DNA of 64,000 nucleotides from positions 14,185,501-14,249,500 of the forward strand of contig OU862908.1 of the NCBI GenBank assembly GCA_917880885.1, read 5' to 3'. Position numbers and translations under genes: made by a program. The notes beneath the pieces are model-generated. The model saw nothing but the letters and a program-made list of their open reading frames with translations, ran no database searches and was not told the origin of the DNA. Source of the stretch: Limnephilus marmoratus (lineage: Eukaryota > Arthropoda > Insecta > Trichoptera > Limnephilidae). Below are positions 23,554 to 34,003 of this stretch, piece after piece. Position 1 is the stretch's first letter. Every line of letters begins with the position of its first letter.

Positions 23554-24570
23554 TAAGGTTTAATAACCAGAACCGGCTATTGTTGGAACCAGTTGCTATG
23601 GATATTATAAAACGGACACCAACACCCAAACTGGGCGATGCCGAATCAAAAGTCACCCGCAGGGCCTGGCAGCAAAAATCTCCCATTCGACAAGGGCAGC
23701 TCTCAGCTTGTTGTTCTGAAACAATAACATTAAAAAAAATTAAAAAACTGTATTGATAGTTTAGTACCTATATCTATTTTAAGCATTAAAATTGTACATA
23801 TGTATTTCAGATTTTATGAGAAATATCATTTTCCCGGAGTTATTGGGTGTATAGACGGAACCCACATAGCCATGATTAGATCGAAGGAACATGAAGAGGC
23901 ATACTTTAACCGAAAAGGTTTCCATTCGATGAATGCTCTCATGGTAAATAAATATTTGGTTTATTGAAATGTATACAGAATAGCTTATCATACAGTCATA
24001 TAATATATCATACTATTATTCTATAATTTTACTATAGTAAATTTCTTTTATGTATACATAAATATTTGTTAAAGTTTGCAATTTTTAATTATATTTGTTT
24101 TAAAAAATAAATTGTTTAAAAATAATTTTAATATTTCAGGAGAGTCAGCATGATGACTCCAATTTTAAATGCGGCACCGGGATCACCAGAGGACCACTAT
24201 ACCAAAATGCAATGCAGAGTCAGAAATTGCATAGAAGGCTGCTTTGGTATTTTAAAAGCAAGATGGCGCTGTCTCTTAAAACATTGTGTTCTACACTGTA
24301 CGCCAATAATGGCAGGGAAGATAGCCAATGCATGTGCTGTTCTTCATAATATGGCCATTGAAGCTCATATGCCAGAACCAGAGGATGTGATCATTAAGGA
24401 TGATTTTAGAGAAGTGATTAATGTTATCGATCAACACAACGATAACCTTAGGCAAGGACGTATAACTCAACGAGAGCTTGTTGAGACTCTCAATCGCCAA
24501 ATTTAAATACCTCTAACCATCTATCCAAGTTCATTCTTTTTTTTAATCCAATTCATTCGTATTTCTTCAA

Positions 24571-24715
24571 TGATCACATCCTCGGTTCTGGCATTTGAGC
24601 TTCAATGGCCATATTATGAAGAAAAGCACATGCATTGGCTATCTTCCCTGCGATTACTGGCGTGTAGTGTAGAACACAATGTTTTAGAAGACAGCGCCAT
24701 CTTGCTTTTAAAATA
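24571..24715 (-). pseudogene. Inverted partial copy of the Harbinger transposase last exon
   Basis: The minus strand repeats about 145 bp of 24249-24400 with a few differences and small gaps. It covers the segment encoding RWRCLLKHCVLH through the 'IEAHMPEP' area. It sits about 170 bp downstream of the original in opposite orientation, so the pair can form a long hairpin. It is an internal rearrangement of the element or a fragment of a second copy. Confidence 0.8.
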
Positions 24716-24729
24716 CTGTACATGTTTAC

Positions 24730-24917
24730 TTCCTACACTCACATAAATTATACTATCGAATACTCATACCTACTTGTGTTGTGCCTACTTATGTCTGTCA
24801 TGCTCTGTTTATTATTTTATGTACTATATACTTGTTATAATGCTCCTGTACAATTTACTTTACATGTAAAAGACATCAAGGCGTAAACAAACAAATAAAT
24901 AAATAAATGTAAAACCC
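24730..24917 (+). mobile_element. LINE 3' tail with (AAAT)n end
   Basis: It resembles the 3' end of insect LINEs: a TGTAAA...AAACAAACAAATAAATAAATAAATG tail following non-coding 3' UTR-like sequence. It is similar in type to the tails at 32168-32275 and 40540-40640. No coding part is present, so it is a heavily 5'-truncated insertion. Confidence 0.45.
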
Positions 24918-24981
24918 CCATGGGCTTACAAAATAGTAAATAAATAAATTATATCTTAAACTTTCCTTTCAAGCTCTGCTA

Positions 24982-26399
24982 TCAGCGCCTCTCTGAATTT
25001 TGCATCTGTGTGGCCATGCTGGCCAGCAAGGCCGCACCGAACTCTTCCACTTTCTCCCATTTGTGCTTGTTGTGAAGGAGCTTCTCCCTCTCGTTGATGT
25101 TTTTCTCCCTCTGGTTTGCATTTTTTCCTCCTCCGCTTTCACAAACCTCTGCATCAAGGCTCTTTTAGTAACTGAAAGTAAAATATTAAAAATATTAATA
25201 ATAATATCATAACATCATGAGATGGGAAGGCTGAGAGGGATATTGAAAGAAGGGTAAATGCCGTTGGCGCTAATAAAAAAACTGTCAAAAGAAGCGAAGC
25301 TAGCAGCCCACAATGGAGTCCGGTACCCACCCTGATGTATGGCAGTGAGGCATGGAACTGGCAGAGGAATGATAAAAGCAGACTGAATGCTGTTGAAACG
25401 AGATCCCACCATGTATGTTCGTGTGAGAAATGTGGAGATCCGCAAAGAATGCAAGGCTGATGGAAGCGTAATGAGTAAGATTAAGAGGGACCCTCAGATG
25501 GTTTGGGCATGTAGAGGGCCATGTATGTTTGGGAGAATGAATTAAGAAAGTGGTGTAAGAAGAATATATGATACATATGTGAATGGTAGAAGAAGCCCGA
25601 GGAAGACATGACACAATCAAGTGAATCAGATACTTGAGACGGGCCATGTTAAGAGTAGAATAATAGGAGAGTAAGTATGAGATGATATACGTATGTGTGC
25701 CAAGTTGTTTGGCGGTCTGTCCTCTCTGCCTACGCCTGCGGTGAAACGGCGTGATGGTTAGTTAGTTAGTTTTTTCATAAAATTATTCCCATTCACCCTA
25801 AGAAATTTCATTGTTAGTACTTACAAAGATCTTTGTCGGAGGCCTTTCTTTTGAAGCCGGACGGTCCAGGCGTTGCGGGCAAAACGTCTGTCGGCACCGG
25901 CCCAGGCATCGCAGACGAAGCTTCCTCATCCGACCCAGGTAATTGAGGAAGGACCTCAATTGCAACGTCATCCATCAACGTCTCATAAATCGGTGTCCCA
26001 TCAATCAAGTCTCGCCCAATAATTAAAACTAACTCCACTCGATGCCGCGATGCCTTCTGTTTGGCATTACCTTTTAGGTCCCGCCAAGTCTGAAACATTG
26101 ATAAATGGTCAAACTATTATACAGAAACCGATAAATTAAGATTATTTTGAGAAAGGTGTTTGTTTCAGTTTCAATAAAGTATTATTATATTATGTACATA
26201 CTTGCTGCCATTTTTCGCCTGGTTTCTTGGCTCCAAACCTGATGGCGCTGATGGCGTTCAGGGTTTGGGCCAACTCGTCCCACTCTGTCTTGCTGGCTAT
26301 CCTTCCATCCGGCCCCTCACATCTTCCTGATACCATGGAAGGCCTGTCGGCGACCCATGACACCAGCAACTCCAACTGTTCGCTTGTAGACCTCTTATT
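24982..26399 (-). pseudogene. Harbinger accessory gene: Myb/SANT-like DNA-binding protein
   Basis: Harbinger elements encode a second protein that helps the transposase bind DNA and enter the nucleus. Exons: 26212-26399 (NKRSTSEQLELLVSW, then TEWDELAQTLNAI and KPGEKWQQ, a trihelix/SANT-like fold), 25825-26089 (TWRDLKGNAKQKASRHR, then a Pro/Gly-rich linker), and 24982-25171 (RALMQRFVKAEEEKMQ, then a charged coiled-coil ending in AALLASMATQM). The last exon needs one frameshift to stay in the coiled-coil frame, so this copy is probably broken. A LINE fragment occupies the intron between exons 2 and 3. The N-terminal exon, if any, was not found. Confidence 0.75.
25218..25770 (+). mobile_element. 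5'-truncated LINE fragment (RT C-terminal part), copy 1
   Basis: Translated in shifting frames it gives the tail of a non-LTR reverse transcriptase ('RRVNA', 'GANKKTVK', 'PTLMYGSEAWNWQRN'). It ends in a 3' tail GGCGTGATGGTTAGTTAGTTAG. A second copy with the same tail is at 37704-38122. Frames are broken, so it is a dead copy. Confidence 0.75.
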
Positions 26400-26993
26400 C
26401 TGTAGAAGAATAATTAATATACATTATTATTATTAATTTAAAACTAACAATGCAATCAATAAAAACATGCAAATGCGGTTGGTAATAACAGTATCCCGCT
26501 GGCGGTGGTAAAACGAAAATTCATATGGTTTGCCATATACTCGATAATTGTTTTGCCACCGTCAACCGGATACTATAATAATCACGTTTTTTACATAAAT
26601 AATTCAAATGACACAATTTTAAAACCAAGACAAACACAAAATAAACATGAATGTACTAAATAATCATATAACTTACGTTCATTCAGTTCATTGCTAAGCA
26701 GACACATAAAATACAATTTTGAACAATACGAAACAAACGTCAAAACAACGCTTCTCCCATAGACTGTAGGCGCATAGACAATACAATCCACATTATTTCT
26801 ATATAGAGTGTGAAAGTCAAACATAGTATATTTATGGTCAAACATACCGACGCTCATCGACGCTTTTCTAAACCGATTTGTGTCAATAGAGATATTTTTC
26901 AGTCCAATGTGATAAGACTCAGAAACGGTCGACTCAGTCGACTGTGAAACCGAAACTTATTGGTTTGTCTGAGTAAGATAGAGAGTAGGCCCC

Positions 26994-28276
26994 CTGAACT
27001 CCGAAATAACTTCGATGTTAGCTTCATAACCTATAAGCCTACCCGATTTTTCTGAAAACACATGAGCATATTTTTTCTTTAAACTATCACGAAAATTTAA
27101 TTGATTATCACAACTAGTCTCACTGGTATTTACTGCATTTATTCCACTTAATCCGATACCGAAAACTTGTAAAAAATTTCTACCAACAATCGTAGAATTA
27201 CCGTTTTTAATTATTATAAACTGCGTATCTACACTTTTATTTAAAAATAACACACTTAAATTAACTTTACCTACAATATTTAACCGTTTCCCGTCATATC
27301 CTGACAATTGAATATCGCATCTTTCCAATTTACAAGAAACAAAATCTTTTAAATACACTTCATATGGAATTGCATTAATCTCAGCGCCGGTGTCAACAAT
27401 CGCTCGCAGAACAGTGTTACCAATAATGAGATCTACGAATATCGGTTCCGGCCCCGTGCCGTCATGCAACATAAAAACCGAATTTAATCGTTTATTCTTA
27501 TTACCTACATTAATTTTACTGTTTTTACACACATTACTAGGATGACCCGATTTATTGCACCGATTACAAAAAATATTCTTCCAACAATCCTTCTGCAAAT
27601 GATTCGTTTTTCCGCACAAAAAACATTTTTTTAATGCAATATTTACTGGCGTCTTACTACGCACTGCACTTTTAAATCTGATCGGACTATCCGACCTGGA
27701 TTTACGGACAACATTACTATCCTTATGCACAACATTTAAATTCGTATCAACTTTCTTAAAATTAACAACATGTTCCCATGAAGCTGCTAACTGAACGCAT
27801 TCCGAAAAAGAAGTATTTACCCCCTCAACGAACAACTTATGTTTCAATTTTTCATTGAAAATTCCAATAATGAATATGTCTTTTAAACAAGATTCCAGCC
27901 TCAATTCAAAATTGCACGTCAAACTCAGTCCTCTCAACCTAGCAGCGTAATCTTTAATAGATTCGTTAGCTAGCTGTTTACACTTATAAAATAACTCACG
28001 CGACTCGAAAATATTTTGAATAGGTTTGCAATGTGAATCAAATAATTTACATAAATCATCAAAAGAACAAACAGAAACCTTTTTAGGGAAACATAGATCA
28101 CATAATAAAGAGAAAGTTTCTTCGGTGAGGCAACTCAGCAAAAATGCTCTTTTGCGTTCTTGTGTTAACACTTTGTCATCATGTAAAATGAGGGCCTGAT
28201 CCAGTCGTTCCTTGAACAATGACCAGTTTCCCGTTCTGTAACAGAACGTCCCCAAATTTTTACAAACACCCTCCAT
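26994..28276 (-). pseudogene. Gag and protease of the Mag-like element (open, but cut from pol)
   Basis: I chose the ATG at 28276 (MEGVCKNLGTF) because it begins the conserved gag-like part; an upstream in-frame ATG at 28372 exists. Gag covers about the first 230 residues, followed by two zinc knuckles, CFLCGKTNHLQKDC and CNRCNKSGHPSNVC, that package RNA. An aspartic protease with the DTGA motif (AIVDTGAEINAI) and the flap-side GRNFLQVFG follows. The frame runs open into the Harbinger insertion at 26993 and resumes in frame at 20484. Confidence 0.85.
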
Positions 28277-28757
28277 TGGGGGAAGAGCTGAAACAAAATA
28301 ATCAAGACTACTTATCTCAGCACTTCCAAGAAGGCTACACTCCGAGGTCCACGTTCCACGTTCCACGTGCACGCCACCCAGAGCTGTAGATCACCGTCCC
28401 CGTCTGGCTCCGTCTCCCGACAGCTGCGGATCCAATCCCTACTCCGAGGTCTTCCTTCCCAGACTGCAGCGACGGAAACCAAGTCCTGGTTCCCGGCTAA
28501 TCCACACGATGATCCAGTCCTTGACCCGATCCTTGATCCGGTCCTTTTGTACCCCGTTACACGGTGTACCCGAACGACAATAATTTTGTAATTTGTCGGT
28601 CCCACACACGCGAATACTTGCGTGTGGCTGCTCCAATTTCTTCTTAATGCGATCGCTTCCTGCGATCGCTTCCTGCAATCCTGACAACAATCCGTCAGAT
28701 CCCGAAATCTACCGCGTAGATTCTTCCAATTTACGTAAAAATTTACGAACTACCGAG

Positions 28758-28765
28758 CTGCGCCA
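28758..28765 (-). other. Candidate primer-binding site of the Mag-like element
   Basis: TGGCGCAG on the minus strand would pair with a tRNA 3' end ...CUGCGCCA, as found in some tRNA-Ser. It starts about 36 nt from the 5' LTR instead of directly next to it. The match is short, so this is tentative. Confidence 0.35.
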
Positions 28766-28800
28766 ACTGTGGTGTTGGCGGGTAGAAAATAATATCAAGA

Positions 28801-28925
28801 TGTTACGATGTTTATTGGTTGCCAGATTAATATGGAGAGAGCGCTCAATAGCGGTACATCCCTTTTATACTTCCCATACTCGCTATCTCGCTCTCATGCC
28901 GTCACCCTCATACACATACGTCACA
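28801..28925 (-). repeat. 5' LTR of the Mag-like element
   Basis: It runs TGTTACGATG to CATACGTCACA on the plus strand, 125 bp, matching 16836-16960 at all but two positions. Confidence 0.9.
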
Positions 28926-29519
28926 AAACGTATTAGGTACCACAAAATATACTTTAAATATGATCGGTTTCCCGCTGCTTAATCTTCGGTCAAACCTTGG
29001 GTCTAAACTTCGCTGCCCGATGCCAGCGAGCGTGATACGAAATTTCGTTGTAAGAGACGACCTCATTGAGGGATGTTGCCAGGCTCAGGGAAATGGGGCA
29101 GGGAGGAGATGTACCTGGCTATTGATATAATATGGTCACCAATCACTTTTTTTTTTTACCTTAGCTCCACACATGAGAATTTTTTCCTCGGGGCCTATGT
29201 CTTCTTTGAGTATGCTGATTGGATGATGTTTTTAGGCAACGGAAGGAGAATAAGTTGTGAGTAGGAAAAAGATATGAAGGGTGGGTAGGAATCTGGGGGA
29301 TCAGTGTGTCTAGGAGTGACGGACGTATAACTCCATCCAACTGCGGTGCAATGCGATGGATCGAGAGAGTCCAGCTGGAGATATCAAAAGGTCTCTCTCA
29401 ACCACTCTCTCCCGATCCGGCACGTCACATAGTAGGTGAGCAAATGCCCAAAACCTACACAATCCTAATCCCATAAACCTTGGCACCTCAGCTAAGTCAC
29501 AAAGCATAGCTAACCGCTT
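28926..29519. other. Non-coding stretch
   Basis: No gene or clear repeat boundary is recognised. 29310-29500 has a modestly higher GC content and a short minus-strand open frame without known motifs, possibly an old repeat remnant. Confidence 0.4.
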
Positions 29520-30260
29520 GATTTTGTCATGGATTCCCCTTTAGAACATAGGTGTTAGTAAGAATCCAAAATTTCAATAAGTTCGGTCCTTTAGAGCCTG
29601 AGAAAAGGGTTTATGAAGTTCGACCCCAAGCCTCACATTTTGCCCGTAAAGATAAAGTTTTTATAAAAGACGTTAATTTTTGCAGATTTTGTCACAGCAT
29701 TAGTAAGAATTCAAAATTTCAGACAGATTGGCCCCATAGAGACTGAAAAATCGGTTTTTAAAGTTCGACCCCAAGCCTTGAAATTAGCCCATACGGGTAA
29801 CGTTATTTTTTTTTCAAAATATTATTTTGTGGAAGATTTTGTCATGGATTCCTCTTTAGAATATTGGTTTTAGTAAGAATTAAAACTTTAAGTAAGTTCG
29901 GCCCCATAGAGCCTGAGAAAAGGGTTTTTAAAGTTTGACTCCAAACCTTGCACTTTGCCCACACGGACAATTTTTTTTTTTCAAAATATAATTTTTTGCA
30001 GATTTTGTTATGGATTCCTCTTTATAACATAGGATTTTGAATGAACCCAAAATTTCAATAAGTTCGGACGCATGGAGCCTGAAAAAAGGGTTGACCCAAA
30101 GCCTTGCATTTTGCCCGCAAGGAAATAAGTATTTTTCAGAATACATTTTTCCACAACATTAAAGTTTTTTTTCCAATTGTTATTTTTTGCGATTTTGTTA
30201 TTGATTCCCCAAAATTTCAGTCTGCGCTTCCGCAAGCTATCTGGACCAGTGATTTTTAGC
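29520..30260. repeat. Degenerate tandem repeat, unit about 150-190 bp
   Basis: Unit starts marked by GATTTTGTCATGGATTCC or variants occur at 29520, 29685, 29835, 30001 and 30191. Each unit goes on with a 'TAGTAAGAATCCAAAATTTCA' type line, then AAGTTCGGCCCCATAGAGCC, AAGTTCGACCCCAAGCC and 'TTGCCC'. Units differ by many substitutions and indels, indicating an old satellite-like array or the eroded remains of a larger repeat. Confidence 0.8.
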
Positions 30261-31395
30261 ACCCCTTTCGTTTAGGAGGTCTGGCGGGGTTTTTTAAATA
30301 GTTTTAGCATTTAGGGGAGGCTGCAGAAGTTCAGAAGACATTGTGTCAATAGAAAATAAGCTCATTCATAAGTCATGAGCTATTCACAGCTTGTGTCGCT
30401 CTCCATAGAGAGAAAAAAAATGGCCTTACTTTTAAACGCCCGGGGTCTCAAAAGTTTCGTATGATCTGTAGCTATTCGAAAACGTAAAAATAAATGAAAT
30501 TATTGTTCAAATGGCCGGAAGTTTTGAAAATAAATATATTTTGTGATTTGAAAAAAAAAATAAAACAAAGGTCCATATTTTATATTGTGTACCAAACATA
30601 TTTTTCTTTCCGTAACTTCAGTACAAAGAACGCAAAAAAAATTTTTTTTTTTAAACTTCTTATGTAATGTGTTGGTCAAAAACATAAAAGGAGAAAATAA
30701 CACTCTTTCTGGATAAAATCAGAATTCTTGTTGACTTACTTGTATTCATAAAAATCTTTTTTTTTCATTTTTGTCAGCTATACGCATTTTTTAATAACAA
30801 ATAAACGTTAAAGGGTTAAATTATTGAAAAAAAAAAATTATAAGGTGAGTTGGGGTAAGAGCACTGTATAAAATGAATAGATGAAGTTTAAAGTAATCCC
30901 ATATGTCACAGTATTATCCCACCGCATTCATTTTTTTATACAAGGAATTTTAACTATTCCTTAATCAAATGGTCTTATCACCAGAAGTTAATCTACTGTT
31001 TTTTTTTGATTTTTCAGTATTTCAAAAAATAAAGTCTTGATAGATCCACTTACCCCGCCTTCGGGGTAAGTGGATCAATAATTTCAATATTTTTATTAAT
31101 GGCAAAATAAATAAAAAAAGTTAGTTGCCAATCCAATCAAACGCACTAAACACACAATTTCGCTATGTAAAAATATTGAATATAGTGGAATGTACATCAT
31201 AAATCAAACATTATTTGGCAGATTGGGGTAAGTGCAACATTTTATGGCTAGTGATGGGGCAAAAAAAAACAAACTTTTTTTATGTATTAGTATTATTTTT
31301 GACAATATTTACTTACAATGTTAGATAATAATAAATATTTATTACTAATAACTTTCTTAACATGTTTATAGGTATAGGAACTATTTTTTTGGTTA

Positions 31396-32093
31396 CTAGA
31401 ATAAAAAAATATTATGTCTTCCTGGTGAATTAATTGTTCTGGTGGAAGGATATCCAACAAGACCAACTACTTTTGTTTTGCTAGGATCTTTAGAGAAACT
31501 AGTTTCATCCATGTTCCAAATTTGATGAGAACGGTTTTGAAGGTCTAGTTTTTCGATGGTGTCTGTCAAAATATCAAAATATTCATTAATTATGAATGGA
31601 TCTAACACCCTTTTCCTGGCATATTCAACAGGCTGGGGTTTTTAAATCGACAAATTATTGCGTTTTGAAAAACCCCGCAAACCAATCGTGACCTGGAATG
31701 CAATTTTTGAAAGGGGTTTTCAAATTGTTGCACGCAATATATTTAGAAACTAACTCAATCACTTCTTTTTTTGAAAGACCGAATCTGTATTTCTCCATAA
31801 TGTGTAGATTTCAGCCAATTGTTTTTCAACTTCAAGCGGTAGGGCTGTACTTCGCCCCATTGTGGTAGATTTCTTTTACCTCGCCTCCCAGAAACATAAC
31901 CCATAACAGTTAATCTGGGTATTACGAAAAATTTCTCAGCCTGATAACCACTCATGCGACCGCTTTTTACTTCTTCCACTGCTTCCAACAGTTTTTCTTT
32001 CGTGTAAGAAGTAGCCTTAGAAGTATTTCTTACATAATACCTGGGCATTTTACTTTCTGAAAAAAAAACACCCTCAAGATTATTATTTGTCAA
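31396..32093 (-). pseudogene. Pogo/Tigger-like transposase remnant
   Basis: The N-terminal part (from MPRYYVRNTSKATSY at about 32048) has a pipsqueak-type helix-turn-helix: YTKEKLLEAVEEVKSGRMSGYQ and GYVSGRRGKRN. Downstream, in another frame, 31396-31608 gives IWNMDETSFSKDPSKTKVVG, the first catalytic Asp region of a DDE_1 transposase. The parts are joined only by frameshifts and gaps, and the C-terminal catalytic region is absent, so this is dead. Family: pogo/Tigger/Jerky-like. Confidence 0.8.
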
Positions 32094-32167
32094 GATGGTA
32101 TTTACCTACTTCATTTTATACTTTATATTTGAAATATCATAATAATTAACTAATCTCGTTTGTAAAA

Positions 32168-32280
32168 TACATTTATTTATTTATTTTATTCAATGTTTGT
32201 TTACATGGTAGGTTTTATAAATTTCATTGCAATATATTTAATCTCGCTAGGACAAGCCTGTGTTGAGGTTAATAATTTTA
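32168..32280 (-). mobile_element. LINE 3' UTR fragment (AAAT tail)
   Basis: On the minus strand it reads CCTCAACACAGGCTTGTCC, then CTAGCGAGATT and a tail of AATAAATAAATAAA. The first block also occurs at 40545-40565 in the 3' UTR of the LINE remnant 39500-40640. It is a very short 5'-truncated copy of the same LINE family. Confidence 0.7.
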
Positions 32281-32880
32281 TGATGTGTTAAAAAATAACA
32301 AATAATAATAAAGGTATTGAAAGGACACTAGGTATTGTTACATTAATGTACCCACTCATAAACATTATAATATTGATAATTAAGTAAAGCTACATCCATG
32401 TTCCTTACAAACATGGATTATTTTTGTTAATCTTTGTCATATTTCTAATGGTACTAATTAAGCTTACGTTTCGTTTTTTTTAAAGTAGTATGCACATCAC
32501 TAGTAACATTTGCGCCCATACAAAAATATCAGGGGGAAGTGGATCTACAGTTTAGTAGCACTTACCCCAGCACCTAATTTTATGGGGGAAGTAAATCTAG
32601 TCTTATAAATCATAATTCCTTAAGATATTCATAATTCAAATATGTACATATCAAACCTCAATTCAATTATGGAGTACTCACCAATTTGTAGCTTCCTAGC
32701 ACAAGTTTCTGTCAAGTTATAGACAAATTAATGCAGCACTCGCAACTCGAACACTGACTAAAACCAACTGCCAAAATTTGAAGCTCTCTAACGTTAACTC
32801 TCTGTGTTTATGAAGCACTGCCATCTATACGTCAGAGTGAGAATTTAGCTAATTACAACATATTCTCTATAGATGGCAGC

Positions 32881-33989
32881 CAGTGTGACCAGATTTAGTA
32901 GATTTCTACTTTTTTTGTAGATTTCGAGGTACCGGTAACAGTATCTAGTAGGTAAAAATTATTTGGTATATTTTGGTAAAATTCACGCTTTTCAACTATT
33001 CTTGTACTTTTTTTGCCTTCATATGGCAAACCTATCGAAAAAACCCCTGTATTCCCCTTTTCATCGAATGGATTGTAACAATCTCTTTCTAATATTAATT
33101 ATTCGAGAGAGAAAGCTGTTGGCGGAATCCTACATGTATTGAAGAAAATTGATTAGGTAGGTTTGTCTTTAATTTTCATTATTTTCGTAACCATTCGTGC
33201 CGTGAGCATAGAGTGTGATGGATTAGTGGGAATTCCTTTTTTGAAAGTTTTTATAAAGAAACGTAAATATACACAAGGATATCGTAATGAATGGGAGCAA
33301 GATCTCTCATTCAAAAATTAGTTATGTAAATCTAAATTAAAGCATGCAACTGTGAAGTACTAAGTCGAGTGGCGTCTTTGAAGGAACACATGGCTACATC
33401 AAAGCATATAAAAAATATGAAAGGAGGTGACGGTATGCAAGTTAGGGAACGTACCCATACTACGTGACCATTTTTAACCCCCCCCCCCCCCCCCCCGGTG
33501 ACCAAACACCTAAGCAACCCGCCGCTCATTTGTACGAAGCGTGGTATTTTGAAGACCCCCCCCCCCCCCCCGAACAAGTCACGTAGTATATGTACGTTCC
33601 CTTACTTACGTTAATATGGGCTATGTAATTTCTAGTTAATTTAATGATTACTCTTGTTAAGATTTTTTGAATACTTTCGAGTTACGCATTAGTACCCAAC
33701 ACAAAGAAGAAAAACCATAACTCGATCACAGTTCTTAAAAAACCTATATTTCTGTAGATTTTAAATTTAAGTAGGTAATAAACATTGATTTCTCCAATTT
33801 ATGCTGTTTTCTTTGTTCATTTTATTGTTTTATCGTTATAATGAAGAGAACAAATATGCTTCTTCGCTGTAACACAACAGCGAAAAAATGTAATAGATTT
33901 TTAGTTTTTTTTAGTTCTCTTTTGGTAGAATTTAGTAGTTTTTAACCTACACAAGCAGTAGATTCGTAAAATGAAATCTGGTCACACTG
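32881..33989. mobile_element. hAT-type MITE, perfect 8-bp TSD (ATGGCAGC)
   Basis: The ends CAGTGTGACCAGATTT and AAATCTGGTCACACTG are inverted. ATGGCAGC lies at 32873-32880 and 33990-33997. Motifs such as TAGTAGATTT are repeated inside both ends. It contains a GGGAACG MITE at 33445-33601. No transposase is present. Confidence 0.85.
33445..33601. mobile_element. GGGAACGTACCC MITE, copy 1 (TTA TSD, C-runs)
   Basis: Ends GGGAACGTACCCATACTACG are inverted with slight change, and TTA flanks both sides (33442-33444, 33602-33604), as in PIF/Harbinger MITEs. It has two long C runs (from about 33479 and 33557). A second copy in the opposite orientation is at 34554-34715. Confidence 0.85.
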
Positions 33990-34003
33990 ATGGCAGCGCT
34001 TGA

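Larger units (their letters stand above)
21156..24506 (+). pseudogene. Harbinger transposase (HARBI1-like, DDE_4), decayed
   Basis: It would cut and paste the element at 3-bp targets. Recognisable exons are 21156-21392 (MEGYFRRQFVLRIL), 21490 to about 21680 (LATGSYQKLVGNDFHCSVSQ), 23811-23943 (GVIGCIDGTHIAM, first catalytic Asp) and 24140-24506 (RVRNCIEGCFGILKARW, catalytic Glu). The exon that should carry the second catalytic Asp is not seen between 23944 and 24139. The long gap between exons 2 and 3 holds two inserted MITEs. The copy is therefore inactive. Family membership is clear from the motifs. Confidence 0.85.
20485..26993. mobile_element. PIF/Harbinger DNA transposon, 6.5 kb, 3-bp CTG TSD
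   Basis: The termini GGGGCCTACTCTCTATCT are inverted at both ends, each flanked by CTG (20482-20484, 26994-26996). This suits PIF/Harbinger elements, which duplicate 3 bp. It carries the two genes expected: a DDE_4 transposase on the plus strand (21156-24506) and a Myb/SANT-like protein on the minus strand (24982-26399). It is itself invaded by a foldback element (22520-23103), a TAA-flanked MITE (23273-23553) and a LINE fragment (about 25218-25770). A ~90-bp hairpin element with AGTATCC ends lies at about 26490-26576. Confidence 0.9.
16836..28925 (-). mobile_element. Ty3/Gypsy LTR retrotransposon (probably Mag lineage), split by two insertions
   Basis: It is bounded by two 125-bp LTRs that differ at two positions. 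On the coding strand the order is 5' LTR (28801-28925), a candidate primer-binding site, gag with two CCHC knuckles, protease, RT, RNase H, integrase, a purine tract (AGTGTGGGGG, just right of 16960) and 3' LTR. Very short LTRs and paired knuckles recall the Mag lineage first described in Bombyx; this assignment is from memory of the family. The coding region is interrupted by a hAT MITE (19612-20289) and a Harbinger element (20485-26993). I found no matching target duplication outside the LTRs. Confidence 0.85.
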
